From DATHSY01 sp046729855 (lineage in GTDB: Bacteria; Actinomycetota; UBA4738; HRBIN12), in the NCBI GenBank assembly GCA_046729855.1, contig JBKPHM010000003.1:1-7894 (forward strand): a stretch of 7,894 bases of DNA. The letters are read 5' to 3'. The notes beneath the pieces were generated by a model that saw only the letters and a program-made list of their open reading frames with translations, made no database searches and was not told where the DNA came from. Each line of letters opens with the position of its first letter. The first letter of the stretch is position 1. The position numbers and the translations under genes were made by a program. Below are positions 1 through 6,265 of this stretch, in pieces.

Positions 1-636
1 AGCGGGCGCGGGTGCCGCCGGCGCGGCCGGCGCCTCCGCCCGCCTCGCGGAGACGAAGGCCAGCACGTCGTTCTTCGTGATCCGTCCGCCCGTGCCGCTC
101 CCTTGGACCTGGGACAGGTCCACGTCATTGTCCTGTGCGAGACGACGCACGAGCGGGGACAGGATCTGTGACCGTGGGCCGGCCTCGGGCGGTGTCGTGG
201 GCTGGGTGACTTCCATCGCCTGGGCGGCGACGCCCGTGGGTGGCTCGCCCGGGGTTCCCGGCTCCACCTGAGGGGTCTCGGCCGGGGCCTCGCGGGACGG
301 CTCTGCGGGCTGCTCGGCGGCTTCCTTCGCGGGTGCCGGCGCGGCGGGCGCCTCTTCATCAGGTACGTGGTCCGCAGCCTGGGCCGGGGCGGCCTGGCCG
401 TCCCCCGCCTCGATCTCGGCGAGCGGCGTTCCCACGCCGACCGTCTGTCCCTCGGGAACGAGGATCTTCGTGAGCGTTCCGGCCTCCGGCGACGGCACCT
501 CGGTGTCGACCTTGTCGGTCGAGATCTCGAACAGCGGCTCGTCGCGGGCGACCTGCTCGCCCTCCTGCTTGAGCCATTTCAGGATCGTCCCCTCGACGAC
601 GGTCTCACCGAGCTGCGGCATCTGGACGGTGGTCAT
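1..636 (-). CDS. 2-oxoacid dehydrogenase E2 component (dihydrolipoamide acyltransferase), N-terminal part, cut by window edge
   Basis: E2 core subunit: its lipoyl arm takes the acyl group from E1, transfers it to CoA and is reoxidised by E3, in the cytoplasm. The visible 212 residues begin MTTVQMPQLGETVVEG. A biotinyl/lipoyl domain spans about residues 1-77, with the lipoylated lysine at K42 in EISTDKVDTEV. An Ala/Pro/Glu-rich flexible linker follows (about 78-156). A peripheral subunit-binding domain spans about 158-195 (LSPLVRRLAQDNDVDL, then GTGGRITKNDV). A second Ala/Pro linker begins at about 200. The catalytic acyltransferase domain (HxxxDG motif) must lie beyond the left edge. The ATG at 636 is preceded by GGGAGG and lies 13 nt after the E1 beta stop, so it is the last visible gene of the operon. 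One lipoyl domain is seen. Domain assignment is secure; the acyl substrate (branched-chain, pyruvate or acetoin) is not determined. Confidence 0.95.
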   Translation of the reverse strand, partial: MTTVQMPQLGETVVEGTILKWLKQEGEQVARDEPLFEISTDKVDTEVPSPEAGTLTKILVPEGQTVGVGTPLAEIEAGDGQAAPAQAADHVPDEEAPAAPAPAKEAAEQPAEPSREAPAETPQVEPGTPGEPPTGVAAQAMEVTQPTTPPEAGPRSQILSPLVRRLAQDNDVDLSQVQGSGTGGRITKNDVLAFVSARRAEAPAAPAAPAPA

Positions 637-649
637 CAGGCCTCCCGGG

Positions 650-1696
650 TCACCAGGCGGAGAGCTTGCGGACTCCCTCGACGATGTCCGCGACCTGCGG
701 CAGATAGGCGTCCTCGAGGGCGGGGGAGAACGGGACGGGAACGCTCGGCGGCGCCATCCGCATGACGGGCGCGTCGAGGTGCGAGAAGCCCTCCTCGGCG
801 ATCACCGATGCGACCTCGGCGCCGGTGCCGAGGAACCGGTGCGACTCGTACAACACGAGCGCGCGGCTCGTCTTCTCGACGGAACGGAGGATCGTCTCGG
901 TGTCGAGCGGCACGATCGAGCGCAGGTCGACCACCTCGACGTCGACCCCTTCGTGGGAGAGCTCCTCGGCTGCGTCGAGCGCGAGGTGGAGCATCATCCC
1001 GTACGACACGATCGACACATCGGTCCCCTCACGACGCACGTTCGCCTTGCCGAGCGGTACCAGGAAGTCGGGGTCCTCGGGGACCTGCTCCTTGATCCGC
1101 CGATAGATCCACTTGTGCTCGAGGAACACGCATGGGTTGTCGTCGCGGATCGCCGACTTCAGAAGCCCCTTCGCATCGGTCGGGAACGCGGGGCAAATCA
1201 CCTTCAGGCCCGGCGCGTACGCGAACCACGGCTCCGGGTTCTCGGAGTGGAACGAGCTGGCGCGCACGCCCCCGCCCGACGGCGCGCGCAGGACGACCGG
1301 TGCGGGAACGCCGCTGCGGTAGTGGTACCTGGCGAGCGCGGTGGTGATCTCGTCGAACCCGCTCGTCATGAAGTCCGCGTACTGGAACTCGGCGACGGGC
1401 CGGAGCCCTTCCATCGCGGCGCCGAGCGCCATCCCCACGATCGTCTCCTCGACGATCGGCGTGTCCATCACGCGCTCCGGGCCGAACCGCTCGATGAACC
1501 CCTCCGTGACCTTGAACGCGCCGCCGTAGACGCCGATGTCCTCGCCGAGCAGGAAGACCCGCTCGTCGCGTTCCATCTCCTCCCAAAGCCCCTCTGCGAT
1601 CGCGACGAGGTAGGTCGCCTGCCCGTCCTCGGTGCGCTTGCCGCGCGGTTCGGCGCCGTGACCGGCGGCGCCCGCCTCGACGGTCGCCTGCGCCAT
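650..1696 (-). CDS. 2-oxoacid dehydrogenase E1 component, beta subunit (transketolase-like)
   Basis: Beta subunit of the thiamine-diphosphate (ThDP) dependent E1 decarboxylase, forming an alpha2beta2 tetramer with the upstream product. The 348 residues match the usual family length. Residues about 28-200 form the pyrimidine-binding transketolase domain, with DTPIVEETIVGMALGAAM at 78-95; E83 is the expected Glu contacting the ThDP aminopyrimidine. H150 in SSFHSENPEPWFAYAPGLKV is the conserved active-site-region His. The C-terminal transketolase domain (about 215-340) includes VDLRSIVPLDTETI. EHKWIYRRIKEQVP at 193-206 and the following GKANVRREG resemble Bacillus BkdAB as I recall it, hinting at a branched-chain substrate. 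The ATG at 1696 shares one base with the E1 alpha stop (TGATG) and has a GGGAGGG ribosome site, indicating translational coupling. The first ~25 residues are a variable Gly/Ala-rich leader. The reading frame stays open upstream into E1 alpha, but that extension is not coding. Confidence 0.95.
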   Translation of the reverse strand: MAQATVEAGAAGHGAEPRGKRTEDGQATYLVAIAEGLWEEMERDERVFLLGEDIGVYGGAFKVTEGFIERFGPERVMDTPIVEETIVGMALGAAMEGLRPVAEFQYADFMTSGFDEITTALARYHYRSGVPAPVVLRAPSGGGVRASSFHSENPEPWFAYAPGLKVICPAFPTDAKGLLKSAIRDDNPCVFLEHKWIYRRIKEQVPEDPDFLVPLGKANVRREGTDVSIVSYGMMLHLALDAAEELSHEGVDVEVVDLRSIVPLDTETILRSVEKTSRALVLYESHRFLGTGAEVASVIAEEGFSHLDAPVMRMAPPSVPVPFSPALEDAYLPQVADIVEGVRKLSAW

Positions 1697-2760
1697 CAGC
1701 CGGTCCCTCCCTCGCGCGAAGGCTCGCTCGCCCAGTAGCCGTCCTCGACCCACAGACCCTTCGTCACGTCCGACGGCACCGGGAGCGGCGACGACTGCGC
1801 GAACTGGTATCCGTCGTCGAATTCGCGCTCGATGCGGTCCTGGATCTCCTTCACCGCGTTGTCGTCGACCACGCCGCGGGCGACCAGCAGCTCCTCGAAC
1901 CGGCGGACCGGGTCCCTCTCCTGCATGTGCTCCTCGAGCAGCTCCTGCGGCACGTACTTGGCCGGATCGTGGCCGGCATGTCCGCGCCAGCGCAGCGAGA
2001 CCGACTCGATCAGTGTTGGGCCGCCGCCGTCGCGGGCACGCTCGACCGCCTCGGCGGCGACGCGGTAAACGTCCAGCACGTCCTGACCGTCGACCCGCAG
2101 GCCCGGCATCCCGTACGCGGAGGCTCTCTCCGCGATCGTCTTGGTGGGCACCTCCAGCGCGTTCGGGGTCGAGTACGCGTACTGGTTGTTGTTCACGATC
2201 CAGACGACGGGCAGCTGATGGATCGACGACACGTTTAGCGCCTCGTGCCAGCGCCCGTTGGACGTCGCGCCGTCGCCGCAGATCGCCATCGCGACCTTGG
2301 ATTCGCCCGTGCGCTTGTACGCGAGCGCCGCCCCGCACGCGACCGGGTACGCGATCGGCAGGTGCGACATCACGGTCCACGTGCGGTGGCCCTGCCAATC
2401 GCCGATGTGGCTGTTGCCGTCGCGACCCCGCGTGTACCCGTCGATCCGGCCCCAGAACTGCGCCATCACACGCTTGAGGTCGAGGCCCTTCGTCAGCTGC
2501 GCCGACAGATCGCGGTGCGTCGGGAACAACGAATCCTCCGGGCGTAGGGTGAACGTCGCGCCGACGTGCGTCCCCTCCTGTCCGCGGCCGGAGTAGATCG
2601 CGCCCGGCAGGCGGCCCTGCCGGTACAGCGCTTCCATCCGCTCGTCGAAGTACCGGCACAGCTTCAGGAGGTACAGGACATCCCGGAGCCGGTCGTCTGA
2701 AAGCCCCGCGCGCCAGTCGGCCTCCGAGGTGCTCTTGGCTTCGGTGATCTTGGTCGCCAC
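1696..2760 (-). CDS. 2-oxoacid dehydrogenase E1 component, alpha subunit
   Basis: Alpha subunit of the ThDP-dependent 2-oxoacid decarboxylase, which makes the acyl group passed to the lipoyl arm of E2. It has 354 residues, normal for the family. The ThDP/Mg motif is present: GDG at 162-164 and NNN at 190-192, with HEALN between. Other family blocks are YSGRGQEGTHVGA (56-68), the THRD segment (81-84) and ERASAYGMPGLRVDGQDVLDVY (211-232). RGHAGHDPAKYVP (259-271) corresponds to the loop that is phosphorylated in mitochondrial E1 alpha. GDGATSNGRW differs from the more common GDGATSEGDF; I do not know that this matters. The start is GTG at 2760, eight nt after the E3 stop, with GGGGG four nt upstream. 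The frame continues open to 3252 but that part overlaps E3 and is not protein-like. Pyruvate, branched-chain 2-oxoacids or acetoin are possible substrates. Confidence 0.95.
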   Translation of the reverse strand: MATKITEAKSTSEADWRAGLSDDRLRDVLYLLKLCRYFDERMEALYRQGRLPGAIYSGRGQEGTHVGATFTLRPEDSLFPTHRDLSAQLTKGLDLKRVMAQFWGRIDGYTRGRDGNSHIGDWQGHRTWTVMSHLPIAYPVACGAALAYKRTGESKVAMAICGDGATSNGRWHEALNVSSIHQLPVVWIVNNNQYAYSTPNALEVPTKTIAERASAYGMPGLRVDGQDVLDVYRVAAEAVERARDGGGPTLIESVSLRWRGHAGHDPAKYVPQELLEEHMQERDPVRRFEELLVARGVVDDNAVKEIQDRIEREFDDGYQFAQSSPLPVPSDVTKGLWVEDGYWASEPSREGGTG

Positions 2761-2768
2761 CGTGCCCC

Positions 2769-4148
2769 CTACGCGGAGTGAAGCGGCTTGCCGGCCATTG
2801 CCAGGTGCGCCTCGCCGATGGCCTCGGACAGCGTCGGATGCGGATGGAACAGGGCCGCCACCTCCGCCGGCACCGCCTCCCAGTCGGCGATCAACATCGC
2901 CTCCGAGATCAAATCGGTGACGTGGGGACCGACCATGTGGATACCCAGAACGGGACCGCCATCCCGTTCCGCGACGACCTTCACGATCCCTCTCTCGCCC
3001 AGGATGTTGGCCTTGCCCACGCCCTGGAAGTCGAACCGTTCGATCTCGACGTCCGCGTCGCGCTCGCGCGCCTGCGCCTCCGTGAGGCCGACGGAGGCGA
3101 CCTCGGGGGTCGAGTACGTGACGCGCGGAATGCCGGCGTAATCGATCTCCGGGACGTCGCTCCCGGCGATGCGCTCGGCGACGGCGTACCCCTCGGTGAA
3201 CGCGACGTGGGCGAGCTGGAGCGGCGTCGCGGCGACGTCCCCGACGGCCCACACGTGCGGGGCGGTCGACTGCAGCTGTCCGTCGACCTTGACGAACCCG
3301 CGGTCGAGCTCCACGCCGACGTCGTCGAGCCCGAGGCCGGACGTGACCGGGCCGCGGCCGACCGCGATGAGGCAGATCTCGGCGGTCACGGTCTTCGTCT
3401 CGCCGCCGACGTCGTATACGACCCGAACGCCCTGGTCGGTCTCGTCGATCCCCTGGACGTTGGCGCCGGCGAATGCCTGGATGCCGCGCTTGCGGAACTG
3501 ACGACCGAGCTCCTTCGAGAGGTCTTCGTCCTCGAGTGGCGCGATTCGCGGCAGCGCCTCGATCAGCGTGACCTCCGCTCCGAACGAGCGGTAGAACGAC
3601 GCGAACTCCAGGCCGACGGCGCCCGCACCGATCACGACGGCCGAGGATGGGAGCCGCTCATGCCAGAGCGCCTGGTCGCTTGTGACGACCCGGTCGCTCA
3701 CCGAGGTGCCCGGGAGCAGCTTGGGCGCGGAGCCAGTCGCAACCACGACGTCGGTGGCCTCGACGCGTCGCCCGTCCACCTCGAGCTCGGGGCCTGCGCC
3801 GAGCCTCGCCGTCCCATGGATCACGTCGATCCGTCGGCCCTTGACCAGCCCGGTCACCCCGGAGACGAGCTTGTCGACGACCTTGCCTGCGAAGGCCTTG
3901 ATCGCGTCCCAGTCTGGCTCACCGGCCGCGCGGATCCCCCACTCCGACGAGCGGTTCACGGTGTCCATCACCTCGGCGGAGCGCAGCAGGGCCTTCGTTG
4001 GGATACAGCCGCGGAGCAGGCAGGTCCCGCCGAGGCGCTCGTCGCGCTCGACCAGGGCGACGCGCCTACCGAGTTGCGCGGAGCGAAGCGCGCAGGCGTA
4101 TCCGCCCGTGCCCGCGCCGATCACCGCTACGTCGTAGCCGTCCCCCAT
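2769..4148 (-). CDS. lpdA: Dihydrolipoamide dehydrogenase (E3)
   Basis: FAD-dependent flavoprotein that reoxidises the dihydrolipoyl arm of E2 and reduces NAD+. It has 459 residues, typical length. The FAD-binding GAGTGGY is at 11-17. The redox-active disulfide is C43/C48 in GGTCLLRGCIPTK, where Leu-Arg replaces the more usual Asn-x. The NAD-binding GAGAVGLEFASFY motif is at 174-186, the second FAD motif AVGDVAATPLQLAHVA at 301-316, and the dimer-interface catalytic dyad H437/E442 in HPHPTLSEAIGEA. All catalytic residues are intact. It is the first gene of the operon. The ATG at 4148 has no visible Shine-Dalgarno sequence, and a TAACAT box lies about 12 nt upstream, so the message may be almost leaderless. 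An inverted repeat at 4179-4193 may be its operator. E3 could also serve other lipoyl systems in the cell. Confidence 0.97.
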   Translation of the reverse strand: MGDGYDVAVIGAGTGGYACALRSAQLGRRVALVERDERLGGTCLLRGCIPTKALLRSAEVMDTVNRSSEWGIRAAGEPDWDAIKAFAGKVVDKLVSGVTGLVKGRRIDVIHGTARLGAGPELEVDGRRVEATDVVVATGSAPKLLPGTSVSDRVVTSDQALWHERLPSSAVVIGAGAVGLEFASFYRSFGAEVTLIEALPRIAPLEDEDLSKELGRQFRKRGIQAFAGANVQGIDETDQGVRVVYDVGGETKTVTAEICLIAVGRGPVTSGLGLDDVGVELDRGFVKVDGQLQSTAPHVWAVGDVAATPLQLAHVAFTEGYAVAERIAGSDVPEIDYAGIPRVTYSTPEVASVGLTEAQARERDADVEIERFDFQGVGKANILGERGIVKVVAERDGGPVLGIHMVGPHVTDLISEAMLIADWEAVPAEVAALFHPHPTLSEAIGEAHLAMAGKPLHSA

Positions 4149-4159
4149 ACGAAGTCGCC

Positions 4160-4193
4160 ATGTTACCGCCGGGGTCGCGTTCGCCCGGCGAAC
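4160..4193 (-). promoter_or_regulatory. Candidate promoter and operator of the dehydrogenase operon
   Basis: In the 76-nt gap before lpdA there is a perfect inverted repeat with 7-nt arms and a single central base, GTTCGCCcGGCGAAC, at 4179-4193. On the minus strand TAACAT (4165-4160) matches four of six -10 positions and would start transcription only a few bases before the ATG at 4148. The dyad would cover the -35 region, a common repressor site. A one-base centre is too tight for a good RNA hairpin, so a protein-binding site fits better. No convincing -35 hexamer is seen; the assignment is inference. Confidence 0.35.
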
Positions 4194-4224
4194 TGGCTCG
4201 TTCGGCTGCCGCCGGACACGGCCG

Positions 4225-4929
4225 TCAGATCGTGCCGGCCTTCGCGACCGCGATAAGGTCGCCCACCGTGGCGTCGCCGAACCGCGTCCGAAGGACGAGC
4301 TTGTCCAACAGGCGGCCGGCGCGTGGGCCCTCGCGGACGACGGCCACCACGACGTACAGGCTCGACGACGGGATGCCGAGCGCTCGGACAGGACCGTACC
4401 CAGGCGCCGCGACGAAGTACCCGAACCGCGTCCGTTCGTCGTGACCGGTGCACACGCCCTGGCCCGTCGCGACGTAGTCGCCGGGCGACCCGTGCGTTCC
4501 TCGTGCGAACTCCGGCCGATGGTTGGCCAGGACCTCCGCCTCGATTCGGCACCCCGGGGGATGGGTCAGCCGTGACAGGGCCGGGCCCGTCGCGGCGAGG
4601 TAGTAGTAGTCCGATGGGACGCCGATCTCGGTGCCGTCGACCCAGAGCGCGGCGATGCCCTCCCGCCCGGTGGCGCCTGGCAGCCAGCGCCCCGGTCGGG
4701 TCGACGCGAGAACGCCGTGCTCGACGGCGCTGACATCGTCGGCCGACAGCGCGTGCCACGCGTCGGGGATCACGGTCCGGACGGCGCCGACGGACACCTG
4801 CGTCATCGGGCTGGGAGACTCGCGGATGCGGAGTTCGCCTGAGGACCCCCGGAGCGTCGCAGGTACGCCCGAAGGGCGGCAGGCCGCCGCGACGAGGGTG
4901 ATGAGCAGGAGGCCAGTCGGTCTGCGCAC
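4225..4929 (-). CDS. Predicted lipoprotein of unknown function
   Basis: I do not recognise this 234-residue protein. From the GTG at 4929 it begins VRRPTGLLLITLVAAACRPS: two Arg, a short hydrophobic stretch and a Cys at 17 in an AAAC context. This is a weak but plausible lipoprotein signal, so the protein is probably exported and membrane-anchored. Residues 18-42 look like a disordered tether. The rest (about 43-234) alternates hydrophobic and polar residues like a compact beta-rich domain, with VPSDYYYLAATG (104-115), GYFVAAPGYG (170-179) and LYVVVAVV (191-198). Cys127 and Cys160 could form a disulfide outside the membrane. GGGG about 10 nt upstream is a possible ribosome site. The frame is open up to 5118, but that extension overlaps the kinase gene and reads as shadow. 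It sits 59 nt after the kinase gene and 76 nt before lpdA on the same strand. A sensing or binding role with the kinase is possible but unproven. Confidence 0.7.
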   Translation of the reverse strand: MRRPTGLLLITLVAAACRPSGVPATLRGSSGELRIRESPSPMTQVSVGAVRTVIPDAWHALSADDVSAVEHGVLASTRPGRWLPGATGREGIAALWVDGTEIGVPSDYYYLAATGPALSRLTHPPGCRIEAEVLANHRPEFARGTHGSPGDYVATGQGVCTGHDERTRFGYFVAAPGYGPVRALGIPSSSLYVVVAVVREGPRAGRLLDKLVLRTRFGDATVGDLIAVAKAGTI

Positions 4930-4950
4930 CCTGTGAAACCCCAAGTCCTG

Positions 4951-4975
4951 AGGATAGCTCGGACCGCCATGTCCG
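4951..4975 (-). promoter_or_regulatory. Possible promoter of the lipoprotein gene, with adjacent dyad
   Basis: The 59-nt gap between the kinase stop and the lipoprotein start holds a 5-bp inverted repeat with a 6-nt centre (4960-4975, CGGAC/GTCCG). Directly after it in the direction of transcription is TATCCT (4956-4951 on the minus strand), a four-of-six -10 match. The same hexamer occurs upstream of the response regulator. No T-tract follows the dyad, so it is a poor terminator. Weak evidence. Confidence 0.22.
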
Positions 4976-4988
4976 CGCCACCGGGGCT

Positions 4989-6218
4989 CTACGCCGTCGG
5001 CGGCTCGGGGGCGGCGGCCCCCGCCCCGAGCGCCGGAGGTGCGCTGACCCGGACGCCAGGGTGAACCGGCAGGCAGAACGACACCCGGGTGCCGCCGGCG
5101 GGCAACGGGTCGGCCCAAATGATCCCCGAGTGCTGCAGCACGAGCTGGCGAGCCATGTGCAAGCCCAGCCCGATGCCGGAGCGCTCCTTGGTCAGGATCT
5201 CCTCGCCCGTCGAGAACGGCTCGCTGAACGCCTGGATGACGACCTCTCGGGCGATCCCCTGGCCGTGGTCGGTAATCGAGACGATGATGCCCTCGTCCAT
5301 CGTGCGCGCGAGCAGCTGCACGGCGTCACCCTCGGACGAGTAGCGGCACGCGTTGTCCAGGAGCTGCCGGACGACCTCGGAGATCCTGGCCTGATCGGCC
5401 ATCGCGTGCAGGCCGCTCGGGATCGTCGGCTCGATCCTGACGCTCGGGTACTTGCTCGCCATGTCCTCCACCGCGTTGCGCAGGGCCGGTGCGAGATCGA
5501 TGTCCGCCAGCTGGAGGCCGAGGGTCCCGCGGTCGAGCTCGGCGATCGTCAGCAGCTCGTCGACGAGCGTCATCAGCTTGTCGAGCGCGGCCTCGAGCCT
5601 TCCGACGAACTCGTGGCGCTCTGCCTCGCCGGTCCCGCGGTTCTTCAACACGTACAGGATGCCCTTGGCCACGGTGACCGGCGTTCGGAGCTCGTGCGAC
5701 ACGTTCGCGAGGAACTCCGCCTTGGCGTTGGTCAGCTGCTCCAGCCGGCCAGACGCATCGGCCAGCGCCGAGCCGATCTCGCGCTCCTGCCGAACGAGCT
5801 GACCGAAGCGGAGCGACACCTGCTCGGCGATCCGCGGGCCCAGGATCACGTTCCCGTCGATGACCGGCCGGATCGCCCGCGCGACCGCGTCCGGCCCGTC
5901 CTCCTTCATCAGGTACCCCGATGCGCCCGCCGCGAGCATCTCGGCCGCCGTCGAGGGCGACGGTAGGACCGTCCAGCAAAGGATCCTGGAGTGCGGAACG
6001 ATCGCCTTGAGACGACGCACCAGCTCGACGCCGCTCAGACCCTCAAGACCGACCTCGGCAACGATCACCGACGGTTGGGTCCTCGCCGCCGTCTCGACGG
6101 CCCGCAGGCCGTCGGTCGCCACGTCGACGTCGAAGCCCTCTCCGGTCTTGAGCAGGGCGTATTGGAGCTGCGCCAGGCCGTCGGCCGCGTCGCACAGGAG
6201 CACACGGGTCGACATCAC
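4989..6218 (-). CDS. Soluble hybrid histidine kinase with N-terminal receiver-like domain (REC-HisKA-HATPase)
   Basis: The 409 residues contain no membrane segment, so this is a cytosolic kinase. A receiver-like domain (about 5-120) and a NarL-type linker (DGNVILGPRIAEQV, 121-134) are followed by a probable helical connector (135-165). A HisKA domain follows with the phospho-accepting H175 in FLANVSHELRTPVT. The HATPase domain shows N289 (LLDNACRYS), D317 in DHGQGIA and GIGLGLHMA (348-356). These kinase motifs are intact. The receiver is degenerate: the phosphoacceptor position is Glu55 (VIVAEVGLEGLSG) and the Mg-binding second acid is Ala11, while T83 and K105 remain. The last ~20 residues are Ala/Pro-rich. 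The start is GTG 6218 or the adjacent ATG 6215; neither has a clear ribosome site. It follows the response regulator gene by 47 nt and is probably co-transcribed. The signal is unknown; the receiver may act as a phosphorylation-independent sensor or dimerisation module. Confidence 0.93.
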   Translation of the reverse strand: MMSTRVLLCDAADGLAQLQYALLKTGEGFDVDVATDGLRAVETAARTQPSVIVAEVGLEGLSGVELVRRLKAIVPHSRILCWTVLPSPSTAAEMLAAGASGYLMKEDGPDAVARAIRPVIDGNVILGPRIAEQVSLRFGQLVRQEREIGSALADASGRLEQLTNAKAEFLANVSHELRTPVTVAKGILYVLKNRGTGEAERHEFVGRLEAALDKLMTLVDELLTIAELDRGTLGLQLADIDLAPALRNAVEDMASKYPSVRIEPTIPSGLHAMADQARISEVVRQLLDNACRYSSEGDAVQLLARTMDEGIIVSITDHGQGIAREVVIQAFSEPFSTGEEILTKERSGIGLGLHMARQLVLQHSGIIWADPLPAGGTRVSFCLPVHPGVRVSAPPALGAGAAAPEPPTA

Positions 6219-6225
6219 GACAGGT

Positions 6226-6239
6226 ATCGGTGGGCCGAT
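6226..6239 (-). other. Small inverted repeat before the kinase gene
   Basis: ATCGG/CCGAT arms flank a 4-nt loop in the 47-nt gap between the response regulator and the kinase, about 8 nt before the kinase start codon. A weak hairpin here could lower kinase translation relative to the regulator, but five base pairs can occur by chance. Confidence 0.2.
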
Positions 6240-6265
6240 CTGACGGGTTGAAGGTGTCGCGCGGG

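Noticed and set aside
470..1738. 422-residue plus-strand open frame opposite E1 beta
   Set aside because: It is the mirror of a well-supported E1 beta gene; composition is Arg/Asp/Val-rich and no family pattern is visible.
1697..2659. N-terminal extension of the E1 beta frame and the matching extension of E1 alpha to 3252
   Set aside because: These open stretches overlap the upstream operon genes in another frame and do not resemble E1 proteins; real starts with ribosome sites exist at 1696 and 2760.
2778..4256. Long 492-residue plus-strand open frame opposite lpdA
   Set aside because: It is antisense to a gene with all E3 motifs, is rich in Arg, Asp and Leu from GC-rich codon mirroring, and has no recognisable domain or ribosome site.
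4163..4981. 272-residue minus-strand frame overlapping the lipoprotein gene
   Set aside because: Arg/Gly/Pro-rich shadow in another frame; the competing frame has an export signal and balanced composition.
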